Below, piece after piece: positions 25,405 to 34,986 of a stretch of DNA of 64,000 bases. Origin of the DNA: Lachnospiraceae bacterium JC7. GTDB taxonomy: Bacteria; Bacillota; Clostridia; Lachnospirales; Lachnospiraceae. A program made the translations under genes and the position numbers. The stretch spans positions 1 to 64,000 of the forward strand of contig ALYD01000007.1 of assembly GCA_000513555.1 (NCBI GenBank), in the 5' to 3' direction. The notes beneath the pieces were generated by a model. That model did no database searches. It was not told the DNA's origin and saw only the letters and a program-made list of their open reading frames with translations. Numbering within the stretch: the first letter of the stretch is position 1; each line of letters begins with the position of its first letter.

Positions 25405-26406
25405 TCAGCAGAAACATGCTGCTTTGTGTCCGGGTTTACCTGAAACCTCTGTGAGTGAAGGTGCAGCACTGCGGCACTGTTCTTTACAGTATGGACACCT
25501 TGTATGGAAACAGCATCCTGTAGGAGGATTTTCCGGAGAAGGAAGATCTCCCGCTATAAGCTGCTGTTCATCCTCCGGCATTTCCTTCCCTATGGATGGA
25601 ATACTGTCAAGCAGGATACGGGTATAGGGGTGCTTCGGAGAATTAAAGATATCATCTCTGCTGCCTTCCTCAACAACATGGCCAAGATACATGACCATTA
25701 CTCGGTCTGCCATATGTCTCACGACACTAAGGTCATGGGAAATAAATATATATGAAACCCCTAGTTTATCCTGAAGCTCCTTTAAAAGATTAATTACCTT
25801 TGCCTGTATGGATACGTCCAATGCTGACACCGGCTCATCACAGAGGATCACATCAGGCTTTTCAATGACAGCTCTTGCGATACCGATCCTCTGCCGCTGG
25901 CCTCCGGAAAATTCATGGGGATACCTATCCAGATAATCCCTGTTAAGTCCCACCATATCGCAGGCTTCAAGTACCTTCTGTTCTCTTTCATCCTGTGTTT
26001 TATATGATCCGGAAATATCTATGGGTTCTGCTATGATGTCACGCACTGTCATACGCGGATTCAGGGCAGAATAAGGATCCTGAAAAATCATTTTTATCTT
26101 CTGTCTTGCGGCTTTAAGCTCCTTTCCCGACAGTTTTCCGAAATCTTTTCCATCAAGAGTGATGGTTCCTTCTGTGGGCTCGGTTATGCGGATAATGGAT
26201 TTTGCCGTGGTGGATTTGCCACAGCCGCTCTCTCCTACTATGGCCAGGGTTTCGCCGGGATATAGTGATAAAGAAACGTCGTCAACCGCCTTAATGACAG
26301 TCTTTTTTGGAGAAAGAAAACCGTTGCCGTAGGTGTAGTATTTTTTCAGATGCGAGACCTCAAGAATCGGCTCTGTTTTTTTTCTTTCGGATATGATTGT
26401 TTCCAT
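25405..26406 (-). CDS. Oligopeptide ABC transporter ATP-binding protein (OppF/DppF-like)
   Basis: A 333-residue ATPase. Walker A is GESGCGKSTT, the signature is EFSGGQRQRIGIARA, Walker B is VILCDEPVSALDVS, and the C-terminal oligopeptide-transporter domain has Cys-rich CCFHTRCPYCKEQC, which in this family often ligates a [4Fe-4S] cluster. It is the second ATPase of the importer. A large hairpin (26526-26586) separates it from the OppD-like gene. Confidence 0.9.
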   Translation of the reverse strand: METIISERKKTEPILEVSHLKKYYTYGNGFLSPKKTVIKAVDDVSLSLYPGETLAIVGESGCGKSTTAKSIIRITEPTEGTITLDGKDFGKLSGKELKAARQKIKMIFQDPYSALNPRMTVRDIIAEPIDISGSYKTQDEREQKVLEACDMVGLNRDYLDRYPHEFSGGQRQRIGIARAVIEKPDVILCDEPVSALDVSIQAKVINLLKELQDKLGVSYIFISHDLSVVRHMADRVMVMYLGHVVEEGSRDDIFNSPKHPYTRILLDSIPSIGKEMPEDEQQLIAGDLPSPENPPTGCCFHTRCPYCKEQCRSAAPSLTEVSGKPGHKAACFC

Positions 26407-26525
26407 AAAGAAGTTACCTTTCTAAATAGTTGCCATCGAATCGTTTCGCGCAGGGCGATCCCACGATTCTCCCACATTCCGCACTCCCAGGCCGCTAAAG
26501 CGTCCTTACGTGCTCCATGTGGGGC

Positions 26526-26586
26526 GTGTCATGAAGTCTATCTCCCACTTTTGTGCAAGCACAAGTGGGAGATAGACTTATGACAC
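26526..26586 (-). repeat. Large dispersed hairpin, copy B
   Basis: Outer stem GTGTCA/TGACAC (26526-26531/26581-26586), TG/A internal loop, inner 17-bp stem beginning AAGTCTATCTCCC (26534-26550 with its complement ending 26579), plus an extra TTGTG/CAC top. It has the same layout and core as copy A at 3840-3900, while the outer stem sequence differs but still pairs. It sits at the stop codon of the OppD-like gene. Confidence 0.75.
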
Positions 26587-27573
26587 TTATGTCAAGTTAA
26601 AGCATCTCACCAGATGTTCCTGATTACTGCCATCCGGTACAGTAAGCTCAGGTCGTAAGACGCTGCACTGTTCGGTACAGTGGGAGCATCTTGTTGAGAA
26701 AAGACATCCTTTCGGGAGTTCATAAAGCATAGGCACGGAACCCGGAATACTTTCAAGTTTGTCTATATCCCGGTCCATTTTCGGAATGGCGGCTTCAAGT
26801 CCCACAGTGTAGGGATGGAGAGGCATGGAAAAGATCTCTTTTTTATCAGCCAGCTCAACTACCTGACCCGCATACATTACGGCTACTCTGTCAGACATCT
26901 GTGAAATGACGCCCATGTCATGACTTATAAAGATTACTGTGGTCTTTAATTCTTTTCTGAGTTTTTTTATGAGATACAGGATCTGGGCCTGTACAGTTAC
27001 ATCAAGGGCTGTGGTGGGCTCATCGCATATGAGAAGCCTTGGCTTCAGGCAAAGGGCCATGGCAATCATGATACGCTGTCTCATTCCGCCTGATAGTCTT
27101 GAAGGGATGGCGTCGAAGATCTTTTCCGGCATGGGAATGCCTACGGAGCGTATCATTTCCAGAGCCTGTGAGTCTGCTTCTTTGCGGGATATTTTCCTGT
27201 GGGTAAGTATAGCCTCTGTGATCTGTTTTCCGCAGGTCATGAGAGGGTTAAGACTTGTCATGGGCTCCTGGAATATCATGGAAACGGCATTGCCCCTTAT
27301 CTCCTGCAGGTGCTTCTTTTTTGCGGTTACCAGATCCTCTCCATCGAAGAGTATCTCTCCGGAGGTTATTTTTCCGGGTTTATCAACGAGACCCATGATG
27401 GCAGATGCCAGCATGCTTTTACCGCAGCCGCTTTCTCCAACTACTCCGAGTATCTCGCCCTCTTTTAGATTCAGATTGATGTGAGAGAGGACCGGAAGCA
27501 CTCCTCTCTCCGTAAAGAGATCCACATTAAGATCCCGTATTTCAAGAATGTTTTTTTCTGTGTTATCGGACAT
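26587..27573 (-). CDS. Oligopeptide ABC transporter ATP-binding protein (OppD/DppD-like)
   Basis: A 328-residue ATPase. Walker A is GESGCGKSML, the signature is RLSGGMRQRIMIAMA, Walker B is LLICDEPTTALDVT, and the C-terminal Cys-rich tail contains CLFSTRCSHCTEQC. It works with the OppF-like partner and the two permeases encoded upstream in the same operon. Confidence 0.9.
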   Translation of the reverse strand: MSDNTEKNILEIRDLNVDLFTERGVLPVLSHINLNLKEGEILGVVGESGCGKSMLASAIMGLVDKPGKITSGEILFDGEDLVTAKKKHLQEIRGNAVSMIFQEPMTSLNPLMTCGKQITEAILTHRKISRKEADSQALEMIRSVGIPMPEKIFDAIPSRLSGGMRQRIMIAMALCLKPRLLICDEPTTALDVTVQAQILYLIKKLRKELKTTVIFISHDMGVISQMSDRVAVMYAGQVVELADKKEIFSMPLHPYTVGLEAAIPKMDRDIDKLESIPGSVPMLYELPKGCLFSTRCSHCTEQCSVLRPELTVPDGSNQEHLVRCFNLT

Positions 27574-27597
27574 AATTACTTCTCTTCTGTTTATTTT

Positions 27598-28506
27598 TTA
27601 CTTGTGCAGCTTAGGATCCAGTGCATCCCTTAGACCGTCCCCCAGCATATTAAAGGCCATAACGGAGGCTATGATAAAAAGGCCTGGGAAAAGGCTGTAG
27701 TAGGTATTGGTCCTTATATAAGTCTGTGCCGAAGATATCATCGCTCCCCAGCTTGCTGTAGGACTCGGAACACCCAGACCAAGGAAACTCAGGCTTGCTT
27801 CTGTAAGAATGGCTGAAGGGATGCCGAGAGTGTTTGTTATGATAAGCATGGGAATGCAGTTCGGAAGCAGGTGCTTGAAAATGATACGGGTGCTTGAGCC
27901 TCCGTTCACTATGCAGGCCTGAATGTATTCCTGCTGTTTAAGGGTCAGAACCTGACCGCGGATCAGCCTTGCCGTATTTGCCCAGCTGAGCAGTCCGAGA
28001 GACAGATAGAGATTCAAAAGACCTGATCCGAGAGCATACATAAGTGCCATGGCGAAGAGCAGGAATGGAATGCTGCTGAAGACCTGGATGAGAAATGAGA
28101 TAACATCATCTGCTCTTTTTCCGAAATATCCGGCCGAAACACCCATTAAGTAGCCTATAACTGAGGCTATGAGCTGTGAAATGATACCTACCGACAGAGA
28201 AATCCTGCATCCGTAGATACATCTTGTGAAAATGTCCCGCCCGAATTCATCTGTGCCAAACAGGTGTCCCTTTACTCCCGGTGATAAAAGACGCTCTGAA
28301 AGCACCTGCTTGTCAGGATCAAAGGAGGTTATAAGAGGTGCGGCTATGGCAAGTAATATAAGGAGTATCAGGACTCCCATGGAAACCATGGCCACCTTGT
28401 TTTTTCTGAATATACGGAAGCTTTCATAGTAGTAACCGTGAGGTTTATCAATCTTCACTATCTCTTTTCCGAAGGAATCCAGTTTCAGTGTCATACTTTT
28501 AGTCAT
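27598..28506 (-). CDS. Oligopeptide ABC transporter permease (OppC/DppC-like)
   Basis: A 302-residue permease with the cytosolic N-terminal OppC segment (YESFRIFRKNKVAMVSMGVLI), the GTDEFGRDIFTRCIYGCRISL signature and transport loop EYIQACIVNGGSSTRIIFKHLLPN. Three in-frame ATGs lie close together; GGAG at the best spacing supports 28506. Confidence 0.9.
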   Translation of the reverse strand: MTKSMTLKLDSFGKEIVKIDKPHGYYYESFRIFRKNKVAMVSMGVLILLILLAIAAPLITSFDPDKQVLSERLLSPGVKGHLFGTDEFGRDIFTRCIYGCRISLSVGIISQLIASVIGYLMGVSAGYFGKRADDVISFLIQVFSSIPFLLFAMALMYALGSGLLNLYLSLGLLSWANTARLIRGQVLTLKQQEYIQACIVNGGSSTRIIFKHLLPNCIPMLIITNTLGIPSAILTEASLSFLGLGVPSPTASWGAMISSAQTYIRTNTYYSLFPGLFIIASVMAFNMLGDGLRDALDPKLHK

Positions 28507-28550
28507 AATCATCTCCATAGGTATAAAGAATCAGGAACAGTGGTGGTATT

Positions 28551-29477
28551 TTATTTTTCACCGAATCTTATATTGGGGTTCACCACAGCATAAAGCACAT
28601 CAACTATGAAATAGATGATAACGCAGACAGCTGCCACATATATGACACCGCCCTGAACGAGAGGTATGTCTCTCCGGTTTATGGCATCGATAAGGAGTTT
28701 GCCGATTCCCGGAATATTGAAGACATTTTCAGTGATCATGGAACCTGTGAGAAGTGAACCTATATCGGCACCTATGATGGTGATTACAGGAATAAGAGCA
28801 TTGCGGAATATATGAACCATGACGATACGGAAGGGAGCAAGTCCCTTTGCATAGGCTGTACGTATAAAGTCCTGTCCCATAACTTCCATCATGGATGCTC
28901 TTGTTACTCTTGAAATGGATGCGGCATATCTGGTTCCGAGAGCTATGGCAGGAAGTACATAACCGATGGAGGTCTGGACGCCCGATACCGGAAAGATTTT
29001 GAATTTGAGACCGATGTATATCTGAAGAAGTATGGCCACCCAGAAGGATGGTGCTGAGATTCCCAGAACAGAAATACTCATGAGAAAACGGTCAAGCCAG
29101 CTTCCGTGATTTACAGCCGCTATGATTCCCATGAAGAGACCGATGATGAGGGCGATGATATAAGCCATGGCCGCAAGATAGGATGTGTACTGAAAGGCCT
29201 GAAGTATCAGAAAAAGAACCGGCTTTTTCTGGAAATAACTGCTTCCGAAATCTCCTCTCAGAAGATTTGTTATCCACTGGAGATACTGCTGCCAGAGAGG
29301 CAGGTCAAGCCCCATATTGTGTCTTACTTCTCTTATTTTGTTTGCGTCGGCAAACTCCCCCAGCATCATGGCCACCGGATCTCCGGGCAGGACATTGAGA
29401 ATAAGAAAAGTAATGAGTGATATTGAAAAGATGATTGAAACGGCAAGAAGTGCACGTTTCAGCACATAGCGCCACAT
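28551..29477 (-). CDS. Oligopeptide ABC transporter permease (OppB/DppB-like)
   Basis: A 308-residue permease with N-terminus MWRYVLKRALLAVSIIFSISLITFLILNVLPGDP, typical of OppB, and the loop DFIRTAYAKGLAPFRIVMVHIFRNALIPVITI. It is followed after ~45 nt by the OppC-like gene. Confidence 0.9.
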   Translation of the reverse strand: MWRYVLKRALLAVSIIFSISLITFLILNVLPGDPVAMMLGEFADANKIREVRHNMGLDLPLWQQYLQWITNLLRGDFGSSYFQKKPVLFLILQAFQYTSYLAAMAYIIALIIGLFMGIIAAVNHGSWLDRFLMSISVLGISAPSFWVAILLQIYIGLKFKIFPVSGVQTSIGYVLPAIALGTRYAASISRVTRASMMEVMGQDFIRTAYAKGLAPFRIVMVHIFRNALIPVITIIGADIGSLLTGSMITENVFNIPGIGKLLIDAINRRDIPLVQGGVIYVAAVCVIIYFIVDVLYAVVNPNIRFGEK

Positions 29478-29529
29478 AGATATTCCTCCGGAAATAGAGT
29501 TTCAAAAGTGAACTTTTATAATCGTACAA

Positions 29530-29566
29530 AAGATGTCGTCCGGAATTATGTCCCGGACGACATCCA
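29530..29566 (-). terminator. Leaky terminator/hairpin after the peptide-binding protein gene
   Basis: A perfect 12-bp stem GATGTCGTCCGG/CCGGACGACATC followed by TTTT on the minus strand. Position between binding-protein and permease genes suggests partial termination, so the binding protein is made in excess. Confidence 0.65.
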
Positions 29567-29600
29567 TAACAAACCTGTCATTAGCTGTTTTTAATGTTCA

Positions 29601-31289
29601 TCAGCTCTGAGCTTTTGCTGCTGCATCTATATCCACATCAAAGAAGTGATAGATCAGGTTTCCGACCTTATAGTTCTTTACATAAGGCTTTGCGATGAAC
29701 TGGCTCTGAGGATAATAGAGAGGGATACAAGCATAGTCCTCAAGTGAAAGAAGTCTGTCAGCATCCTTGTAGAGCTCGGCACGTTTGGTCTCATCTGTAA
29801 GAACTCTTGCCTCATCAAGATCCTTGTCAAAGTCAGCATTGTTATAGAACACACCCTGAGCATCTGAATTCTTTGAGTAGAAATAGTTATACATCTGGAA
29901 ATCACCGTCAGGATAGAGGGCGTTCCAGGTCATGCCTGTTACAGGAATCTTTCCTGCTGTTCTGTCAGATGTCCATGTGGCATTGTCCACAACATTAAGG
30001 TTAAGGTTAATGCCTACCTCCTGGAGATAACCCTGAAGTGCTGCAAAAACTGTCTGATCTGCCTGACGTACCTCGGCATCAATGGTGATTCCGTTACCGT
30101 AACCTGCATCTGCAAGAAGCTTTTTAGCCTCCTCAGGATCGTAGGTATAAACTGAAAGTGAATCGTCATGACCCGGGATGCTGTTGTTAAGGAAGCTTGT
30201 GGCAGGGATACCTGCTCCGTTAAGGATGGTTTCAACAAGCTCCTCACGGTTGATGGCAAGTGAGATTGCCTTTCTTACATTGATATCCTTGATGTAATCA
30301 GCCTTAAGATTCAGAGAGATGAAAGCAGTTCCCAGAGGATGGTAGGCTGTGATCTCTGAACCGTGGCTTTCCTGGTACTGGCTTAAGAGAGAAGCATTGA
30401 GATCAGCAAGATCGATATCTCCGTTCTCATATGCAATAAGCTTTGTCTGGTCATCGTCGTAATAGATGAAGTCGATCTCGTCAAGGTTAACATCACCGCC
30501 ATGATAATCCTCGTTCTTAACGAGAGTTACCTGTGTGGAATCGTCGTTTGATTCAATCTTGTATGGACCTGTTCCGATGAGGTCTGTTCCGAAGCCCCAC
30601 TTGTCTCCTGCTGCGCGGCATGCCTCCTCAGGGAAGATGTCAGCATAGGAAGTGGCTATGTTCTTTAAGAAAGGTGCAAATGCATAGTCCAGGGTGATGG
30701 TGAAATGATAATCATCCTGAATCTCGAAACCGCTGAGTTCTGTTGCCTTTCCGTCCAGCATGTCCTGAGCACCCTTAATCATCTTGAAGTAAGCTGTGGA
30801 CTTTGCTCCGGTATCAGGTGTGAACATACGCTCAAAGGTGAACTTGACATCAGATGCCTTAAGCTCTGCACCGTTTGTGAAATGTACACCCTGCTTCAGC
30901 TCGAAGCTGTAAAGAAGACCATCCTCTGAGATAGTAGGAAAATCTGTAAGAAGAACAGGAACCTCCTCATTATCCTCTGTGAAACGAAGCATAGACTCTG
31001 TTATTTCATCGGCTATAGATGCGGCTCTTGATGAAGTTGAGATCTGCATGTCGAGACCGTCTCCTGCGTTGGCCTGTCCGAATTTAAGGACCTTACGCTC
31101 TGAACCGGTGTTATCATTTGCTGCAGCTTCTGTTGTTTCTGATGTTACTGCCGATTCAGCTGCCTTTGAAGTTTCTCCCGAAGTTGTTGATGAATCAGGT
31201 ACATTTCCTGTTGTTGGTGCGCTGCAGGCGCTGAGTGCTGTTGCTGAAACAGCAAGCGCGGATAATACAGCTAAGATTTGCTTTTTCAT
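29601..31289 (-). CDS. Oligopeptide ABC transporter substrate-binding lipoprotein (family 5)
   Basis: A 562-residue SBP_bac_5 lipoprotein. The signal ends with lipobox SACSA, followed by a Ser/Thr-rich linker. Family 5 stretches include ELKQGVHFTNGAELKASDVKFTFERM and GTGPYKIES. AGGAGGAAGATT precedes ATG 31289; the six codons upstream are not needed. It is the first gene of SBP-OppB-OppC-OppD-OppF-M42 on the minus strand. Confidence 0.9.
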   Translation of the reverse strand: MKKQILAVLSALAVSATALSACSAPTTGNVPDSSTTSGETSKAAESAVTSETTEAAANDNTGSERKVLKFGQANAGDGLDMQISTSSRAASIADEITESMLRFTEDNEEVPVLLTDFPTISEDGLLYSFELKQGVHFTNGAELKASDVKFTFERMFTPDTGAKSTAYFKMIKGAQDMLDGKATELSGFEIQDDYHFTITLDYAFAPFLKNIATSYADIFPEEACRAAGDKWGFGTDLIGTGPYKIESNDDSTQVTLVKNEDYHGGDVNLDEIDFIYYDDDQTKLIAYENGDIDLADLNASLLSQYQESHGSEITAYHPLGTAFISLNLKADYIKDINVRKAISLAINREELVETILNGAGIPATSFLNNSIPGHDDSLSVYTYDPEEAKKLLADAGYGNGITIDAEVRQADQTVFAALQGYLQEVGINLNLNVVDNATWTSDRTAGKIPVTGMTWNALYPDGDFQMYNYFYSKNSDAQGVFYNNADFDKDLDEARVLTDETKRAELYKDADRLLSLEDYACIPLYYPQSQFIAKPYVKNYKVGNLIYHFFDVDIDAAAKAQS

Positions 31290-31506
31290 AATCTTCCTCC
31301 TATCCATGGGAAAATCATCATGTCTTGTTGTTATTTTATGAATAACTGATTTCCCTAAGTGACTGAGCTTTGCTCAGCTGACATATTAATTTTGGGGTAA
31401 TATCTAAAAAAAATAATATGTCATGGAGATATAGTAGTCTTTCGTAAACCGGATTACAATTTGGAATAATTTAGTGTTGGATATAAGTTTGGTCTATAAC
31501 TAATAT

Positions 31507-32262
31507 TCAAATCACATAATCATAATCTTTTCTGATTATTCGTCTCAGGAACAGTTCTGTTCTCGGATCCTTAGGCCTTGAAAAGATCTCCTTGGGAGTT
31601 CCCTTTTCCACTACTACTCCACCATCCATGAAGATGACCTCATTTGCCACGCTTTCGGCAAAGCTCATTTCATGGGTCACCACTATCATGGTGATGCCGG
31701 ATTTTGCCAGGTCCTTCATTACATTCAGTACCTCCCCAACAAGCTCAGGATCCAGAGCTGATGTGGGCTCGTCGAAAAGAACCACCTCAGGCTCAGGGGC
31801 TATGGCTCTGGCTATACCGACTCTCTGCTGCTGACCGCCGGAAAGCTGTGAAGGATAGTAATCCGCCCTGTCCTCGAGACCAACAAGTCTCAGTGCTTTC
31901 AATGCCTTCTCACGGGCTTCATCCTTACTGTAGTTGTGGGCGTAGATAAGTCCCTCTGTTATGTTCTCAAGAGCTGTTTTATTGGCAAAAAGATTGTAGT
32001 TCTGAAATACAAAACCCGTCTTTTTTCTGATGCGGTAAACATCCTTTTTTCCGGCCTTCACAAGTGAAGTATGAATGTCTCCGAAATCAATGGTGCCCTC
32101 ATCTGCCCTTTCAAGAAAGTTGATGCTTCTGAGAAGAGTAGTCTTTCCTGAACCGCTGGGGCCCAGTATGACGATAATGTCTCCCTTGTTCACTGACAGG
32201 TCCACGCCTTTAAGTATTTCATTATCTCCAAACGACTTGTGCACGTTCTTTAATTCCAGCAT
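31507..32262 (-). CDS. Amino-acid ABC transporter ATP-binding protein (cystine-type, TcyN-like)
   Basis: A 251-residue ATPase. Walker A is GPSGSGKTT, the Q-loop is FVFQNYNLF, the signature is [15 protein letters not shown], and Walker B is [14 protein letters not shown]. It overlaps the upstream permease by about 40 nt. Two permeases plus one ATPase and a separate binding protein match the layout of the B. subtilis TcyJKLMN cystine importer. The Cys-rich leader peptide upstream supports a sulfur amino-acid ligand. Confidence 0.87.
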   Translation of the reverse strand: MLELKNVHKSFGDNEILKGVDLSVNKGDIIVILGPSGSGKTTLLRSINFLERADEGTIDFGDIHTSLVKAGKKDVYRIRKKTGFVFQNYNLFANKTALENITEGLIYAHNYSKDEAREKALKALRLVGLEDRADYYPSQLSGGQQQRVGIARAIAPEPEVVLFDEPTSALDPELVGEVLNVMKDLAKSGITMIVVTHEMSFAESVANEVIFMDGGVVVEKGTPKEIFSRPKDPRTELFLRRIIRKDYDYVI

Positions 32263-33013
32263 AGCTAAATCTCCTTAATCCCTGAATCTTTAAGACTTTT
32301 ACCCTTTTACCCTGTTTATACTGAGCCACCTTGATTTCCGTCACTCTGAATATTAGCTGTATGACGGTGCAGAGGATGATATACCAGACAAGCACTACGA
32401 GGTATGCCTCTATATAGTTGTAACCGAAAGCTGCCTGTTTCTTTGCCACTGCCATGATGTCCTGAACCGTCATCATATAAGCGAGAGATGTACTCTTTAG
32501 TACATTCACTGTGGTATTACAGATGTTCGGAAGTGCCGAGGTGAGACTCTGGGGGATGATGATCCTCCTCATTGCCTGCCATGGGGTGAGTCCGACGGCA
32601 AGAGCCGCTTCCATCTGACCCTGACCTATGGAAAGAAGTGATGCTCTGAAGACCTCACTAAGCACTGCGGTTGTATTCATAACAAATACTGCCAATGCAT
32701 AGAAAATGGGGTTAATGTCGAAAATTTTTATATTAAGCTTCAGTACTATATTTAAAATATAGTTAAGGAGCGTTGGAAGCAGACTGTAGAAAAACAATAT
32801 CTGAAGAACTATAGGCGTTCCTCTCACAAAGGAAACATAGAAATTGACCAAATGATTCTTTTTGCGTCCTATCTTCTTAAGGGAAAGGGCAAAACCGAGG
32901 ACCATGGAAATGATCATGGTAAATATTGTTATCTCCAATGTGACAGGTATGGCTTTCATGACGATGAAGAAAGTTTCCTTCATAAATTTCGTATTCAGTT
33001 CCACTTTTATCAC
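32222..33013 (-). CDS. Amino-acid ABC transporter permease (TcyM/TcyL-like), 2
   Basis: A 263-residue permease with family loop [32 protein letters not shown]. Its start overlaps the stop of the first permease by 4 nt (ATGA), and its 3' end runs into the ATPase gene, showing tight coupling. The basic C-terminal tail ([23 protein letters not shown]) is longer than usual. Confidence 0.85.
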   Translation of the reverse strand: MIKVELNTKFMKETFFIVMKAIPVTLEITIFTMIISMVLGFALSLKKIGRKKNHLVNFYVSFVRGTPIVLQILFFYSLLPTLLNYILNIVLKLNIKIFDINPIFYALAVFVMNTTAVLSEVFRASLLSIGQGQMEAALAVGLTPWQAMRRIIIPQSLTSALPNICNTTVNVLKSTSLAYMMTVQDIMAVAKKQAAFGYNYIEAYLVVLVWYIILCTVIQLIFRVTEIKVAQYKQGKRVKVLKIQGLRRFSYAGIKERAQVVWR

Positions 33014-33717
33014 CTCCCGAAAGCAAGATTTTTCTTACCTCTGCTTAGATTAAGTTCAGCCGTACCAAGGATCTTTTCCAAAACAACAGTCAGTGTCCAG
33101 TAAATTAATGCCAGAGCTATATAGGTTTCCAGTCCGTAGGACCCCTGATTCATACCTATGAGCAGCTGTCCTTTTCCCATTACATCGATCATTCCTATAG
33201 TATAGGAAAGGGAGCCTTCCTTCATGAGCTTCACAAGAGCGTTTGTGAAGTTCGGAATGGCAACTATCAGTGCCTGTGGTGCAACGATTCTTCTGAAGGC
33301 CTGAAATTCAGTGAGGCCCGACGCCAGTGCAGCCTCTCTCTGACCCTTGTCAACAGCCTCGTAGGATGTACGGAATACCTCTGCCATTGTTGCTGAGAAC
33401 AGAACGGAAAATGTGGTGATAACAAAGAACCACTTGCCGGAGTCGTTAATATTTATTCCTGAGGCCTTTAACAGTTCCGGCAATCCGTAATAGACGATGA
33501 ACAAAAGTACTATGGGCGGGATACATCTGACTATATAGATATATGAATCCACTGCTGCGGACAGTCCTTTTTTACCGGACAGCTTTCCTACAGCCAGAAG
33601 TAATCCAAGCACCCCTCCTATAAGGACCGTTCCTGCCATCGTAGCCAGTGTGACCGGTATAAACGGGACTATCTTCGTAAATGCCTCAATTATATATAAT
33701 GGATGAAACGGTCTCAT
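33010..33717 (-). CDS. Amino-acid ABC transporter permease (TcyL/TcyM-like), 1
   Basis: A 235-residue permease with loop QREAALASGLTEFQAFRRIVAPQALIVAIPNF, coupled to the second permease. The 229-bp gap upstream holds a possible pseudoknot and the terminator-like end of the URO-D gene. Confidence 0.87.
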   Translation of the reverse strand: MRPFHPLYIIEAFTKIVPFIPVTLATMAGTVLIGGVLGLLLAVGKLSGKKGLSAAVDSYIYIVRCIPPIVLLFIVYYGLPELLKASGININDSGKWFFVITTFSVLFSATMAEVFRTSYEAVDKGQREAALASGLTEFQAFRRIVAPQALIVAIPNFTNALVKLMKEGSLSYTIGMIDVMGKGQLLIGMNQGSYGLETYIALALIYWTLTVVLEKILGTAELNLSRGKKNLAFGR

Positions 33718-33909
33718 AAAAGTCTCCTCATCTATTACAGGCAGTTTTTCCGCCTGAATATCTGACCATACAGATGCAGATCTATATGGCTCTATAAATG
33801 CTCATTTTTTCTCATATCGTAAAAGTTCAGTCGCTGAGATATGTGGATTAGGTTAGTGTCTTATCGGCTGAACTGTTATCTCATATTGCCGGATGCGGCT
33901 TTTTAACTA
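33718..33909 (-). other. Intergenic region with possible pseudoknot upstream of the permeases
   Basis: Two interleaved inverted repeats: GTTCAGTCG (33825-33833) with CGGCTGAAC (33865-33873), and TGAGATA (33835-33841) with TATCTCA (33877-33883). Interleaving would give an H-type pseudoknot in the RNA. The first stem contains one mismatch on the minus strand. It may be chance or an unrecognised cis-element for the permease-ATPase part of the cluster. Confidence 0.3.
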
Positions 33910-33946
33910 AAATTTCTGATTTACAGATTCATGGCTGTCAGAAATA
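33910..33946 (-). terminator. Terminator-like hairpin after the URO-D gene
   Basis: Stem ATTTCTGA/TCAGAAAT directly after the URO-D stop, followed by TTTTAGTTAAAAAG on the minus strand. It is weak and may only reduce read-through into the permease genes. Confidence 0.45.
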
Positions 33947-34951
33947 TTAAACTGCGATGGAGATCTTTCTTTCAGAATATTCTCTTGCAGCCTCTCTTAC
34001 CCAGTTAAGGTGTTCGAAGTTGATATCTGAGGGAACTGTGCAGTCTGCTCCGAGGATAATGCCTACGGTTCCTGCATCATCAAGTATCCTTACAGTTTCT
34101 CTTTCAATCTCCTCTTTGCTTCCTCTGTAGAGGACACCGTTCTCGGTATTGTCAAATCCTCCGATGATGGCCTTTCCTCCGAAGATTTTCTTTCCTTCTG
34201 AAAGAGGAACACCTTCCACAACTGAGGCATAGTTTATGACCTTTGCAGGATAGTTCTCATAAACCGTAAGGTCATTTGTTGCTCCGTGGTATCCGCAGAT
34301 ATGAAGGATATTGTAATCACTCACTGAATTTGCAGCCTCAAGGACTATAAGCTCACTAGGTGCAACATACTCAAGATACTGCTCCTTTGTGATGCTTGAA
34401 TCCTGAATGTTCTGGAGGCTTAAGTATATTCCGTCCGCTCCGCCTTCGCTTATCACAGCCTTTGCAAGCTTTGCTATATCAAGGGCTATCTTGTTAAGTG
34501 CATCCTTTACAATCTCAGGATTCTCATCAAGAAGCTTTCCGAAGGCTATACCGTTGAGAGCAAGCTGCCACTTCAGGTATGTTGCCGGAGCGAAGACATT
34601 GTAAAAAGATGCGATCCTTCCATCGAAGGTCTTCTGGAGGTTCCTTACGAGGCTTACCTGCTTATCTATCCACTCAACGGGATTTACAGGCTGAATCTTA
34701 CGGAGATCCTCAACGGTGCTTACCTCGTAGATCGTATTGTTTGGATAGAGGAAATATCCGTCGCTCATGATCTTAATGAAATCAGGCTCAAATTCCCTGA
34801 AGAATCTGTCGTGTCCCTTGAGGTTAGCTTCCAGCACCTCAGGTGAGTCAACGCTGGTCTTGTCCGGAGCATAATGGAACCAGAAACCGACAGGTACCCT
34901 CTCTGTCACCTTATTGTCAAATGCATCAAATACAAGCTCTCTCTTACTCAT
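33947..34951 (-). CDS. Uroporphyrinogen decarboxylase-like (URO-D domain) protein
   Basis: A 334-residue URO-D-fold protein with N-terminus RELVFDAFDNKVTERVPVGFWFHY, EPDFIKIMSDGYFLYP, and a C-terminal half with ILHICGYHG and GIILGADCTVPSDINFEHL. The HxCG motif (HICG) is the metal/thiol site type seen in corrinoid methyltransferase-related URO-D proteins, so it is probably a methyltransferase-type enzyme rather than a heme enzyme. It is unusual between the binding-protein gene and permeases of a cystine-type importer. The substrate is unknown; thiol or methylthio compounds are plausible. Confidence 0.75.
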   Translation of the reverse strand: MSKRELVFDAFDNKVTERVPVGFWFHYAPDKTSVDSPEVLEANLKGHDRFFREFEPDFIKIMSDGYFLYPNNTIYEVSTVEDLRKIQPVNPVEWIDKQVSLVRNLQKTFDGRIASFYNVFAPATYLKWQLALNGIAFGKLLDENPEIVKDALNKIALDIAKLAKAVISEGGADGIYLSLQNIQDSSITKEQYLEYVAPSELIVLEAANSVSDYNILHICGYHGATNDLTVYENYPAKVINYASVVEGVPLSEGKKIFGGKAIIGGFDNTENGVLYRGSKEEIERETVRILDDAGTVGIILGADCTVPSDINFEHLNWVREAAREYSERKISIAV

Positions 34952-34986
34952 AACTACTATCTCCTTTCATATGCTGTTAGTTTTTT

